Positions 38,041 to 50,862 are shown, numbered from the stretch's first letter. The stretch is 64,000 nt of DNA from Ceratodon purpureus (GCA_014871385.1 CM026423.1:6300967-6364966); one strand, 5' to 3'. Notes: generated by a model from the letters alone, not told the origin. Made by a program: numbers and translations.

Positions 38041-39135
38041 GGTGCTCTACAATAGGAGAAACTGAAATGCAAAACGAGACAGAAGAATGGCTTCGAGTGA
38101 GAGTCTATGCACAGGGTGGGAGGAAGGTATGCGATCAGAACGATGAAGGCAAGGAGAGATGATACCAATATATGTTGATGGCGTGTACAGGGTAGATCTT
38201 CCATGGATTCTCTCGGAGTTGGCTGATACATAAATGCACTACGGCTTTTGATTGCACGCAGACCACTTTCTCGGTGTGTCACATCTGAGGTAGCCTTTTC
38301 TTGAGAAGGGTAGTGTAGTTGATGAGAGATCTAGGGTTTAGAGGGAACAGGCCATGCGATTAGATGTCAGGATCAAACAATGATGTTAAGGAAATGGGCT
38401 GAGAAATAGACAGTGTGGGGTGATTGAATCATGACCTGAGTGGATTGTTGTGTCACTTGGCGTCCTCATGAATTGTGCATGCATGAAGGGTACGTCACCG
38501 CCGGCAGGAGCTGTATGGGAGAGTGATGTGATATCCACGTATCGGGATTGAAGCACAGGTGCTGTGGTCCAGGTATCGAGGCTGACCATTCTGGGTATCT
38601 TGGCGGGCCATTCCGGGTATCGAGGCGGACCATTCCGGGTATCTGTGAGGACCATTCCAACCCGGCTGAATTTGCATCGCCTATGGGTATAAAGGCGGGT
38701 ATAACCATCGTCCGGGTCTGGGGAAGGTATGATCGTAGTCTGGATAATAACATGCACTAAGGGGTGTGAGTAATCAGATAGAAGACTGTTCTTGTAACGA
38801 TGAGGATTTTTGTTCTTCTGTTAGCTGAGAACGATGCACGTTGCCAACATGAGTAATTGAACGCCAAGTAGAAATTTCAGTAGCAGGCACCGTAACGATA
38901 TACACTTGTAGATTTTGTCAAGTTCATGGAAACAATGTGTTTTGAAATCACAAATGGAGAGTAACTGAAAAAAATCATTGGAACTTGTTCAGGTTTTGGA
39001 CAAATCCAGGAGCTCTTGGTCCTACATAGAGTTTATCGCATCGCACAGAGATGTGGTGGTAGCCATAGCCTAAGAGATGCGTTGGCAAAATGTCATAAAG
39101 AAATTGAATGAGTAAACAGCTTGAAGGGAGAAGAG
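38041..39135. promoter_or_regulatory. Spacer between transposase and coiled-coil genes
   Basis: This is the 5' flank of the coiled-coil gene and the 3' flank of the transposase. It contains the 22-bp array at 38564-38658. Frames on both strands across the array are by-products of the repeat. Confidence 0.5.
38564..38658. repeat. 22-bp tandem array
   Basis: The core CCATTC(T/C)GGGTATC starts at 38586, 38608 and 38630, with partial units at 38564 and 38652. Spacing is exactly 22 bp. It lies about 520 bp upstream of the coiled-coil gene start. Confidence 0.8.
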
Positions 39136-42100
39136 TTACGGTCCTTCGTAAACTGTGTAGTCATCCTGATACTGGTCGTCTTCGTAGAATGCATCATCCT
39201 CCGGGGGCAGTTGCAAAGCATCCAAAACAGCGATCGTTGGGAGAGGGACTTCTGCGGTGGGCTGGTGCAGGTCCTGTGTACCTGTAGCGCCTTCAGATGT
39301 ATCCACGCCCGTCGGAAAGAGGCCTGCTGTACCAGGTGCGTGTCCAACTCCAGCAAACATTGTGTGGTCGTATTCTCCAACCTCACGCTTGCTCCTTGGC
39401 TCATGAGACAATACAACTTTCCAACGTTCATCGCGGGCATCATCCATAAAGAAAACCTGGGACACATGTTCTGGAAACACAAATGGATTTTCGTGGTAGA
39501 CTAAGTCCATGCTATCAATTCTGGCCATCCAGAATCCATGAGGGTCACGCTTGATAGTGCGACGCCCTTCTTCTCGGTGTTTAATCCAAGACACCTTCAT
39601 AACAACCGGTTTTAAAGCCCCGTATTCAACCATCAACAGCTCCCTCAGGACACCTACGTCGATCCCTGATGTCTGTTGCTCACTCAAGCGTCTCGCTATT
39701 CCAGAGTCGAAAGTTACATGATTTGTACTGCTCTCACCAACTTGGCATCGATAGAGTGCGCCGTATGCATGCATGTACCTGTATGAGTCCGCAAATTCAG
39801 AGGGGGGAGACGATAATCGCACAAGATCTTCCGATAGAGGAAAGCCATCACGACGCAATTCTCGGACATGATTGTGTAGCCATGCTGGAAATGCCGGTAG
39901 TAGAGATAGGGCCGGAGGATACACGTAGACAGCTGCCCCTCGGCGACGTCTCCAAGAGGTTCTGAAAGCTGCACGGGCAAGTTCGCGATCTTGGACTCGC
40001 TCCTTATATTCACTGGCATTTCATCAGAAGGCATTCAGAATATTGAATGGAGGTCAGGGATGACCGCCATGGCCATAAATTTAAAGAAGTTAATGCTGGC
40101 AAAAACAGGGGATAATTTGTCACGCGCAGTAGCGCTTACCTGAACAGTTCGGCGGTGTGCACAGAGTGGGTTGTGATGTATTCATGGAGCATCGCTATGG
40201 TCTCTCTGTCAAGTCGCACTCCCTTCCGTTCTCCCTTTAAGACCTCCCCAGTGTCACGAGCTTCCTCCTCAGGATCCCAAATGCGTCGAGTTGAATGGGA
40301 GTACTCTTGGAAGAATTCGGTCACGAAGCCAAGTGCCTCGTCTACTGCGTAACCGGAAGCCATACTTGCTTCAGGCCGTGATCTCTCGCGGACGTAGCCT
40401 GTCAAGGTTCCCAGATATCTTTCCACGGGGTAGCACCAACGAGCAGTGACGGGACCGCACCAATACAATTCTTCGACAAGATGAATCGGTAGGTGGGCCA
40501 TTATGTCCCAGAATCCAGGGGGGAACCAGACCTCAAGCATGCAAAGGGCCTCTGCCACGCAAAGCTGCATATCTTCTAGGTCGTCTGGATTTATTACTTT
40601 TGCACAGATTCTTTGGAAAGCGTGTCCAATCCGTATGATAGCGTCGCGAGGGCCAGGGTCAAGGAGGTTTCTGATGGCAGCTGGGAGAATCTGCTGCAAC
40701 AAAATGTGGTGGTCATGGCTTTTCAAAGCCGAGAATCTTCCATCTCCTACATGCTTTCGAAGCGTTGCGCTGTAGCCAGATGGTACAGCCGTGGATCCAA
40801 CTAGACGTAAGAACTGTTGTTTTTCCTCATCGTTGAACACATATGGTGCACGGGGTTGCAGGTAAAGCTCTGAGGTGCCTCTACGAGTGAGCCAGTATTC
40901 GCGCCACCGTTGCGGATGACGATCTTGCTCCACGTCCTCCATGTCCTTTCTTACCGCTGGTGAGTCTTTCTCACCAAATAGATATCCAACGATGTTGGCT
41001 GAGAGATTTCGTTCGATGTGCATGACATCAAGGGTGTGCCGCACCTTAAGTTTCTGCACAACCATCCTTGTCTCGCATCAGTAAGGCAGCAGTCGGCTTC
41101 AACGATGTTAGTATCTCATCTAGGTGAAGATCCTGGACACTTGACATTGTTAGAGTCCAAAGTTAGGACCGACATCACTTTGGAAAGCCGCTTAAACATG
41201 GGGTTGATAGGTATTAATACATGTATAAGGAAGCAACTGCACCACCCTATGACAGCAAATTTCCTCAAAAATTTAAATAGACAGAGTAACATCGAGTACC
41301 GAGAGCATTATCGTTGTCGCCCACGATTGATTCTAACCAGCTGAAATAATTAATGCATCGTACGCTACAGCAGATGAATCCGTCAAGCCCTAAAGCAGTT
41401 CCTTCTAAGTCTTTGTAATTAAAATCAAGTCATTAGACATTCGGCATGAATTGAGATAAAGTAACTCACAATTCGATGATCGAAAGAGCACAGTTTTAAA
41501 TACGATCGCATCACTCTTTATTCATGTGGAACGTACATTACATAAGGAGATCCATGCTCTCTATCGGAAATGCTATCGAGAGTTCTAAACGTCAGTCACG
41601 TCGAATAGAATGGAAATAATAGAGTAAGACACAGAAGACAGCATAAACATTACAGAGAGAATATGGCTGTCTAACACGGTTAATAATGTTCACCCAGGCA
41701 ATTGTAGGCACATGCAGTCAACATGCCTAAATGGAAATGACAAATAGTGTCCATCCAGTCCATAGCCGAAATAATTCCCCTGAGTGGACGCAGAATTACC
41801 TCCCAGTATGGAAGACGCCATAACGATGATACTCGGTTGACACCATAGACTCGCGCAGGGTCGTCGGTCTTCGGACTGGAGCCGTTCGCCACAAATGTCT
41901 CTCGGAGGCGTCCATAAAAAACGTGATCTTCTGGAGAAATGCGGGTCGGGGCAGAGCGAAATTCAGTTTGTCCATCAAAGTCAGAGACGTTGCTGCGCCA
42001 TTCATGATCCGAGGGTAGCCATTTTCGATGTTGGTTATCCCATACATTTTTCTTCAGAAGTCTAGAGCGCCGACTGCAATTCGCGGGGCCGCAAACTGGA

Positions 42101-43745
42101 CATCCCATGTATCCCTTTGTAACGCATCCTGATACAATTCCCAAAGCTGGGAAGTCATGAATAGTCCAAATGACCATTGCTCTCATATTGAACCAAGTAC
42201 TGTCGTTGTAAGCCGCTGCGTCCCAGGTGTTAACTCCCACATGCCATAGCAAAAGCAGTTCATCCAGCAAGGGCTGGAGGAAGACATCGAAATTCTTGCT
42301 AGTCACAGACTGGGGGCCGGGGATCAATAAAGACAGTATGATAAAATACTTTTTTGTGGACAGCCACGGAGGAATGTTGTAATTTAGAAGAAGAATCGGC
42401 CATGTCGACCATGTAGATCTCTTGATTGAGAACGGATTAACACCGTCAGTTGCCAGGCCAAGTCGTATGTTTCGCTTTTCACTCGCAAAAGCAGGAAATT
42501 CACGATCAATCAGAGTCCATTGCCGAGAGTCTGCTGCCATCCTCTGCATGCCGTCTGCGCTCCTGTTATCCCAGTGGTAAGTTTGAAATTTCGCTTGCAC
42601 AGGTGTCTGAAACATTCTTTGCAGTCTGGGAATGAGCGGAAAATGGCGCAAGACTTTCACTGGTACATTCGAGTCTCCCATCTTCTTGAATCTCGCGGCT
42701 CCACAAATCCTGCAAGCTTCTAAGTCCTTGTCTCCAGGTCCACGGAAGAGCATGCAACTGTTTGGGCAGCAGTGAATGGCATCGTATGCCAGGCCCATCG
42801 TCTTCAATCTCTTGCTAGCGGCGTATTCGGAGATTGGCAGGGTGTTCACAAGTGGGAGAATACTGCATGATAAAATCTTGAAGAGATCGGAGATGAAGGT
42901 ATTGGATGTACCATGAGTGCGACACAGATTCAGTAATATCAGAGTCGCGCCCAAGGATGATAACGAAGCACCAGCAAATAATTTCGTGCGCGCGCTATCA
43001 TGTAGGAGCGCCTCCTCAGGAGCCATGCCCGGTAGGAGGTCATCTTCGACAGCGTCCAGGTAGTCGTCAACGCGGAATTGCTCCTGATTTTGTGGATCTC
43101 GCTGCGTTTCAGGTGGGTGATGGTCTTCATAATCTCGGACCTCGGGTGCATCAGGATCGTATCCTCCATCGTCACCTAAAGGAGCACCGTCACCCATAGC
43201 ATCGTCACGTGAAGGAGCACCGTCGCCCATAGCTTCACCGCCGTCCATCAGAAAGTCATAGTGGTTCAGGGCGAAATGCACTATACCTGCAGTATTAAGA
43301 CCTTCATCCAGTTGCGTCGCGGCTGCACGTAAATGACCCCTCCCACGGGCTCCATAATCAGCTCGGACTTCCTCCTCCCACTCATCGTCGGAGGAGTCCT
43401 CCGGCCCCTCCCAACCCTGTACATATCGAGTTAGAAAATAGGAACCAAAATGTGTTCATCATCCAGAAGAAGCGAATACAGCTTGCAACTAACAAGAGGT
43501 ATTGAAATCCATCTCACCCGTGTCCTTCCTCGAAGGAAGGGGAAGCGACCGACATCCCGAAGGTGCATCCTGACCATCTCCCACCTCCGTTTACTATGTA
43601 CTTCACCCATGCAAATGTTGCATGGGCATCGTGCCGTGAGCTGACCTCTGTCTCTACTCACGCTCTCCTCTCTCTCGAGCACCTTTGCATCTCTTGCCTG
43701 GATTCGTCGTGGGTCGTCTATCGGTAGTCGTCGCGGACCTTCCAT
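39136..43745 (-). CDS. TNP2-like: TNP2-type CACTA transposase
   Basis: Four exons (43745-43518, 43416-41800, 41053-40140, 40012-39136) encode 1211 residues. The order matches plant TNP2 proteins. A transposase-associated N-terminal domain contains RCPCNICMGEVHSKRRW. The Transposase_21 core runs from about residue 190 to 630, with CCPNSCMLFRG, CRICGAARF, LATDGVNPF (Asp near 400), GVNTWDA, WTIHDFPALG and TKGYMGCPVC. A DUF4218 region follows (RHTLDVMHIERN; FPPGFWDIMAHLPIHLVEEL; WCYPVERYLGTLTGYV), then a DUF4216 region (GALKPVVMKVSWIKH; PFVFPEHVSQVFFMDD). The acidic C-terminal tail is Tyr/Asp-rich. It would bind the element ends and catalyse excision and reinsertion in the nucleus. All exon joins keep frame and no stop interrupts it, so the gene looks functional. 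Confidence 0.93.
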
Positions 43746-46700
43746 ATCAGCTCATGTATGATCCTGCATCTGCAAAATCGCAGCCGCGTCAATGCTGTGA
43801 AGCCCAGTCGATTCTAATTGTACGAGATCTACTGACATCTGTTCTTGCTCCTCAGATTTTAGGCGACCCCAATCCAGTGAAAATTGCACGACTGACTCGA
43901 TAGAGACAGGATTACATTTCCTGGAAATAAAAAAAACGAGACCTGTTTCGACTTTGGACATGTAACACTACCACAATGCCGCACTATTTTTGAAAATGGA
44001 AAAAAATAAATGGAAACATATTTGACGCACGAGAGAGGGACATTCAGATTGTACTTACGACGACTTCGAAACTGGAATGACCGAAAAGGATATGGAAACA
44101 CGAGGACAGGGATATGGATTTCAGTGCGTCCACGAGGTAGACTACTACTTCTGTCAAAAGCAATGCCGCGCAAAAATATTAAACGAGTGGCCCAGCAAAA
44201 TTCACTGAAGAAGATCGCCATTACAGCTCCGGCCAAGGAGCACCGTTATTTGTTAATCATCATCGGAGCGAGGAACTCAGGTACACTATGAAACGTGAAC
44301 AACATTACAACAACTGGTACGTATTCAATACCTGGATGCTATCTTCCTCTCGTACTCGCGGATGCTCTCGAATGCTTCAATCCGATGCGCTTCTTATCTC
44401 GCCAACTGTGCATTCTCGTTCCGGTGGGTCAAGACATCTGTGGGGTGTAAGAAGTGCTAAACCCTAATCTGAAAGTGATGAACTGAACGACCATGCAGTC
44501 ACAACGAAACCGATGCTGATATGAGCACAGTTGATACACCGGGTATGGGCTAATCCACTCACCGGAAGTCCGCTCACAACGATCAAAGCCTATATTCGCG
44601 CCGACCTTGAAAGACGCCATTGGATATATAAAAACAAATTGAGAGTGTATACATCTGTGGGGTGTACTCAACAGTCGATCAACTCTTTGCCGGTGTACTG
44701 AACAGTCATTTTGAAGATCCGAGAGTTCTTTGGGGCGCTATTGGGCAAGCGCTCTCTAGCTTACAGTGCTCCATAACCCGGGAATAGTCACGTGTCGGAA
44801 TGGACGAATCAGCGCCGTCCTACCTTAGTGCATTATTCGATCTGCATCTGTGATTCAAAATTCAAGACAACCTCCATGAATAGCATTGAATGTTTAACGG
44901 AAATCTAGCCACGCGTATATGCTGGGCCTCATTACACTCCCGGATTAGAATTTATTCTTGATCCGCCTTATCATTGGTGGCCTCATAGGTCACCTTGTCT
45001 TATTATGATCATGTTTAATTTCCCACGTCTGTAGTATTCCTCGCCATTGTACGTGACCCTCACTGCAGGAGGGAACCTCGCTCGCCCTCAGGCATCAGCG
45101 CCGCATCGTAGCTCATGCCGGTAGCGCAGAGTTCTTCAGGTCTAGTCTCGGTGAGAGTATGTTGTTTCAACACTGTTGTGAAGTGAAGTCTCCTTTACGA
45201 CGTACTTGTCGGCGTCGTTACAGAGGGATAGATTAGAGCGATTAGAGTCTGACCATATTTCATACCGATTGTGCACTGCATTTTCGTTTCAGATCGCAGA
45301 CTGTGATCTTATCGAGGGTTGTGCGTCGGATATACAGTACTCAAATTCTAGGATTTAGTAGGACCTTCTCTGTAAGAACTATTTCATGCGAGCGCAGTAC
45401 TACTGGACACGAATTGCGGGGGAATGCATCACGTGCCGCCCCTTTTATGATTTTTCCTCTATCAGTAGGCGGACGAGGTAATCCGGATCAACTCTCACAG
45501 TACACGGCATTCACTTTGTAGCCATGTGCCGTGATAATTTCCGTTGACGTTCACAATTGTTTATAGCCTCCATCTAATGCACCTTGTTTGCTTCATGAGT
45601 AATTCACATTCAGATCGTGAAGAGACTCCAATCCCACCCACTTACTCTTTTGATCGTAACATCCTTGATGATCATGTTAACAGTCACTCATTACACCTCA
45701 ATCACCTTCAAAGACACGCACGTCCAGCAGAAACGGCAGTAGTATAACGCAACTCTGCAAATCCTAATAATACAACTACTCATATTTTAACCCTAAAACG
45801 CGTATGTCTGACACTTCTATTCCAAATGAGGACACATGACACGTCATTACCAACTTTGCCCGGCGTTGTGAAGCCAGAGTGCGGGCTCTCTACAAACCCT
45901 TTGAATCAACCCCACTATCGAACTCTCACTTTCTGCTCTTATGCACACGCGCGAGGGGGGGCCGCTGCGGTGATGTCAAGCGGTCTTCTATCTCACACGA
46001 TAGACTCACGGTTCAAGCTGCCCATGTCTACACTCTCACCGTCTCTATGATGCACTGTGTAGTCCCGACAGTGTGCTTCTCTAGCGACGTCAGGGTAACG
46101 ACGACTCTCTCAAATGCAACATTTGACACGCGGGGGACTGGATGCTATCTGTACAGCATTCTCGCATGGCCTGGGGTTTTGGTTAGTCCACATGGCAGTC
46201 GCCAAACCCGATTTTCGTTTCAGTAGCTTACACTGTCTAATGCATGGAATTACTTGTCATATCCTCATCCTGAGATCCGCGTAGTTCGACTTGTAACCTA
46301 AGGGTCCTGTCTTAGTGACCAGCGCCGCCACCATCCAGCCACCCTGCAGAACCAATGATTCTCAAAAGCATCTCGTAGTGACCGTGTGGCGCGTTCTCCT
46401 AACTATCAGATTTAGATGCTAAAGTCGTGTTGATCATGGAAACCCTAGAACCATGTAGTAGCACAGATAGTTCTCAGACGCACGATATAAATTCAACGTC
46501 TCTCTTATGGTTTCAACACAAGTTGAAGATCACACAGCACTGTGAAGACCCACATTATTGCCACGCAGTGTATTTTCGTGAGTTCTTCAAGATGTTTGGA
46601 CGGGCAGGTATGGGCTCACCGTCTTACACCAATCGTGCGCCTTTGTCGCGACCCAGCCAGGTGCGTCTCCCTGACCATTTCACGTACTCACGATTCATTC

Positions 46701-46789
46701 TTTGTCCAGTGTCGACTTATGAGATGTGTCTCTGAGCAACAATGTAGTTGGTTTATCAGATAGTATGTTACTTATGTGAAGGGGTTTGC
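43746..46789. promoter_or_regulatory. Divergent intergenic region of the CACTA element
   Basis: About 3 kb separates the transposase start (minus) from the Transposase_24 gene (plus), so it should contain both promoters and any leader exons. A 15-bp string, CATCTGTGGGGTGTA, occurs at 44435-44449 and 44652-44666. No frame here has a recognisable domain. Confidence 0.5.
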
Positions 46790-49699
46790 ATGCAGGCATC
46801 ACCACACAGCGCATCAGCCTCCACTCCCCAGCACAATGGAGGGACTGACCTTCGTGCTCAGGGTCGACATACGCATCCGCCACAAAGCCCTGGGAGACCA
46901 AGCACACCTTCAGGCCGGTATGGAGTTCTTCCCATCCGCCCTCGCGTGGCTTACGGCGTTCCTTCGACCACAGTAAGTACCCCTCCCGTGTTGCAACCAT
47001 CCAATGTTGCAGGACCCGATCGGCATTGTTTATCAGAGCCGCTTCCCCGCATATCACCATCGAGGAATTCCCCGCCGATGATGGATGAGGACCGCGCCGT
47101 CGTGGTCGCCGCTCCACGCCCGCGCCACACTCCCGCATCAGCTCAGCGAGACGCCGCCAATGCAGCCAGACGGCAAAGCCGACATTTGGACAATGTAGGA
47201 TACGGAGAGATGCGGGCTGCACATGCAGCGGGCAGACAAGCACGATTCCCCATCGCCACAACACCGTCTGGCGATATCATTGGACAGCGCACAAAATGGC
47301 ATAGGGCTGTCCGTGCTATTGCGAAGAGGACACTTGACTGGTCAATCCGAGAGCACAAGAAACACCCGGTCTCGTGGAAGTGGTCCCTGGCTACGATTCA
47401 ACGCGAACTAGATGAGATGTTCACTTTCGAAGTGCCCGTGCGAGAGGATGTCCTCACCGAGTATGTTGCAGGTTTCATCAGTAACGACAGATCTAAGTGG
47501 AAGAAATATTGGACTGAGCACAACTTCACGAAGCACGAAGACTGTCCGGATGAAGCGTTTGCCATGCTTGATAGGTACTGGCGAAGCGATGCGGGTAAGA
47601 GAGAAAGTGAAGCGATGAAGGAGAAACGCGCTCGCGTGGGCGCCACATCTAGCGGCAGCCTCCCATACAGCGACGATTCACCATCCCAGAAACGGACTAG
47701 ACACGACGACGAAGCCGATGACTACTTGGACTTCTCTGAACAGAATCCATGCGATCCCATGTCCCCGGTAATTCCAATGTTCCATGCACTATGTGATAAT
47801 TATACGCATGAGTGTAATACCTTTAAATTATTGGATTTAGTTGTTGCACTATGCCCTTAGCCGAACCGTCTGTTGAATTTGCTATTGCCTTGGTCTTGTG
47901 CATATATTACATTATGGTTTACATGTTCCATAATACATGATACATATATATTCACTTTATTTGCTGGTGAAATGGCGCGATTCTGAAAGAGACTTCCTGC
48001 ATTGAGGATCATGTAGGAAAAATCCAGAAGTGCACCTTTTGCCCTCTTATATCTATCTCGCCCCCAGTTAGCTAAGTACGTCTGTGCAACATCCGTCCTT
48101 ACTAACCTCTAAAAAAATGACTGTCGCAGGACTACCATGCCATGACCTTCACCACACAGACTCCCTTCCACAGCACCGAAAGCGCACGGTCAGAGCCGTC
48201 TGTACCACTCGGCCACGACTCATTACTTGATCCAGAAACAGAGAAGTGGAACGTAGGCCCCGCTCAAGTATTCACCGAGTCTTCTATTCCATACGCACCC
48301 ACTCACCGTCACTCAATGGTAAGTGTGACTCCCCTACATATATAACCGTCGTCCATTTCTACAATTACTTGCGAATAGTCTCGACCATCCAGCTTATAAA
48401 GAGATCTTTTTTTTTTCAAACACTCAGGATTCGAACGGTCGACACCACAACCGTACTTCAGTAGGGAACGACTTGGCTGAGTACCAGTCAAGAACTTACC
48501 ATGACGACATGCAAGCACAAGAGAGGAGGCGATTGGAACAGCTGGAATCAAGGCTCATCAGGGCTGAAGACTCCAACATCGCCATGGGATCGCGACTGGA
48601 TTTCATCCAGGCGGACGTCAGCAGCACCCGCTCTGCGATGCAAGAACTGATTGCTATGATAAAGAGATCGGCTGCAGTTACAAGGGAAGCCGACGAGCAC
48701 AATCCGGGGCCTCGTAAAGCACACACAGTATCCCCGCAAAAGTCAGGTACTCAATAAATGCTTTAATTGTAATTTCAGTTTACCAATGGTTTTCATTTCG
48801 TATGTTTATCATGTCGGTATGGTGCCACTGATTTCTAAGAGTGCTCCTTCACAGTGTCACCATCACGTAGCGATCGAACGGTCATCCTCTCGCCTCAGTC
48901 GGCGGTAACCACCACAGCTGCTGTAGAACATCAGCAATCGGACCCGATCAATTACACCGCCGATATTACAAAGGAGACACTGCTTGTCGGTACAGGACCC
49001 GTGGTTGGAGTCGACGTCCCCGAAGAAGGTCAACAAGTTGCCACTGTCAATCCATCGAGCCCTGCTCTCGTACATGGTCAGGCTCACAACGCGAGCCAAG
49101 TCAATCATGATGCACCGTCTTCGCATGCAACGACAGAGGGGGTGGACATAGCCGCATGCGGGTATGCTGCTGAACCAGATGCTGGCACCCCTCCGCCGTT
49201 CACCGGCGCCCAGAACATGCACAACCTTCTGTGTCCAGCGGCTGCAGACTGGGACTCCTCCGATTTTGAGCCCACCCCTCCTCGTCGCACTCAGCCACCC
49301 GTCGTCGTACCAGTGGAAACCCGTGGCAGGAAGAAGGGGAAAGCTACAACATTGTGCACTAAGTCTCCACCGGAACCTATTGTGCCGAGGGACGAGGGAT
49401 GTGATCCGATATCCATGGGGAAACTTGTCTGGATCCTGCACGATAATTTCCCACTCGTCGCTGTAGCACAGGGGAAAGCGGGTGTGGCCTGGAGAACCAA
49501 GTCTAACAAACTTGGGGCGCAATGCTCCCCAGGTCACCAATGGATACAAGTACACCGTATTTTTCAACACACCGTGCCATTGATGTTCCCGGAGCCAGAG
49601 GTGGGCTGCTCATATGTGGAGAGTGCATTGCCCCCGGCACAGGGGCGTCATAAGCAGATTATGTGGTCCTCTCGGCATTTGGTGTCTTTCAAGCCATGA
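46790..49699 (+). CDS. Transposase_24 (Ptta/En/Spm family) protein of the CACTA element
   Basis: Four exons (46790-47767, 48130-48318, 48428-48746, 48855-49699) encode 776 residues. The middle of exon 1 carries the family signature: KWHRAVRAIAKRT, WKWSLATIQRELDEMF, then KYWTEHNFTKHEDCPDEAF, LDRYWRSDAGKRESEAMKEK and RARVGATSSGS. Exon 3 encodes a predicted coiled coil (QAQERRRLEQLESRLIRAED). Exon 4 is Pro/Ser-rich with a basic patch (RGRKKGK). In En/Spm-type elements such proteins act with the TNP2 transposase. The binding role is inferred. The ATG at 46790 overlaps a possible splice acceptor (TTTGCATGCAG/GC), so an upstream exon could supply a different N-terminus. Confidence 0.85.
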
Positions 49700-50152
49700 T
49701 ACCATCAGTCCAAACCGCACCTTCAGTAGAGGCCACTTATTGGCTTATCCAGTACCGAAATATTAGCATGCGAATGTATTTACAGTGAGAGTCACATCTG
49801 CTCTAAATTTGTAACTTACGCATTTAATGATATTCGCGTCCATGACGCTTCCGATCAGTACTCTGCTACTGATGCACATTCACGTCGATAAGCTTGTAAA
49901 CTGCAGATCCGTAGCATTCTTATCCACGGTGCTATTATCAGCACGAGATCACACGCGAACATAAATCTCCCCTTTTCCCATGTCGAGTCCAAATATATAC
50001 ACATTAACAATCATGCTATATCCAGAAACACAATTTCACATTTGCCAATCTCGGCCAACACCGACATCGGCTAAATGCATCCAAAAATATCCCCACCCAA
50101 CCAAATGGGACGGGTCCAAATACCTGCTACTGTCATGATAATTTGATAACAG
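49700..50152. other. 3' flank of the Transposase_24 gene
   Basis: No gene or repeat recognised before the right subterminal array begins. Confidence 0.4.
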
Positions 50153-50590
50153 CCGGTCCTCAATTGTACATTCTGTTCCTCAACTAATCCAACCGGTCCT
50201 AAACTGAAAATCCGGTTATCAACTCGAACATCAGGTCATCAACTTAAACACCCGGGCATACACTCCACCACTAGGTCCTCAACTAATCCAACCGGTCTTA
50301 AACTAAAAATCCGGTCATCAACTCCAACATCAGGTCATCAACTTAAACACCCGGGCATACACTCCACCACCACGTCCTCAACTAATCCAACCGGTCCTAA
50401 ACTAAAAATCCGGTCATCAACTCCAACATCAGGTCATCAACTTAAACATCCGGGCATACACTCCACCACCAGGTCATCAAGTAATCCAACCGGTCCTAAA
50501 CTGAAATCCCGGTCATCAACTCAAACATCAGGTCATGAATTAAAAATTCCGGGCATACACTCCACCACCAGGTTATCAACTATCCCCCGA
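50153..50590. repeat. Right subterminal array of 99-bp tandem repeats
   Basis: The block CCAACCGGTC starts at 50189, 50288, 50387 and 50486, exactly 99 bp apart, and a partial unit runs to about 50590. Each unit contains several near-copies of CCGGTCATCAACT and AGGTCATCAACT, the complement of the left-end motif GTTGATGACCGG. The array lies about 270 bp inside the right terminal repeat. Confidence 0.9.
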
Positions 50591-50845
50591 TCATGGGCTA
50601 CACGTTATCCGCGTGTCCACGTGGCCCTTGAATCGCTCACAGCCAGCGGTTTTAAATTCCTCGACAGAGAGTACACAGAAATAGACGCGTCAGAAGTCAG
50701 AAGTCGCCCAAGCCAATTGCTTTTTCGAGAAATTTCACAAATGCTGCCAGTGCCGGGTTACACCAGTGTGGCTCTCCAGTACACTATGGTCTTTACACCG
50801 GTGTTTAGTGTACTGCCTGGTCTAAAGGCCGGTATTCCTATACCA
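50591..50845. other. Right subterminal end region
   Basis: Contains CACCAGTGT, ACACCGGTGT and CAGTACAC-like strings that resemble the first 60 bases after the left terminal repeat in inverse. The open frame at 50621-50857 is probably chance. Confidence 0.4.
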
Positions 50846-50859
50846 CTTTTCCAGTAGTG
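50846..50859 (-). repeat. Right terminal inverted repeat of the CACTA element
   Basis: CTTTTCCAGTAGTG, the exact complement of the left end, followed by the ATA target duplication. Confidence 0.95.
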
Positions 50860-50862
50860 ATA

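Larger units (their letters stand above)
35547..50859. mobile_element. Complete 15.3-kb CACTA (En/Spm) DNA transposon
   Basis: The ends are perfect 14-bp terminal inverted repeats, CACTACTGGAAAAG at 35547-35560 and its complement at 50846-50859. A 3-bp target duplication ATA flanks them (35544-35546 and 50860-50862). Three-base duplications and a CACTA start are hallmarks of the superfamily. Inside are a TNP2-type transposase (minus), an unrecognised coiled-coil protein (minus) and a Transposase_24 protein (plus), all with uninterrupted frames after splicing. The element is much richer in G+C than the AT-rich flanks. Subterminal repeats at both ends look like transposase binding sites. It appears structurally autonomous. 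Activity is not shown by sequence alone. Confidence 0.93.

Noticed and set aside
42450..43199. Plus-strand frames within the transposase region
   Set aside because: They are antisense to the well-supported TNP2 exon 2.
46971..47011. GTAAGT..GCAG pair inside exon 1 of the Transposase_24 gene
   Set aside because: The implied intron would be only about 41 bp, too short for plant splicing, and the frame is open through it.
50189..50590. Regular repeats that could suggest a CRISPR array
   Set aside because: Whole 99-bp units are repeated with no variable spacers, and they sit in a CACTA subterminal region.
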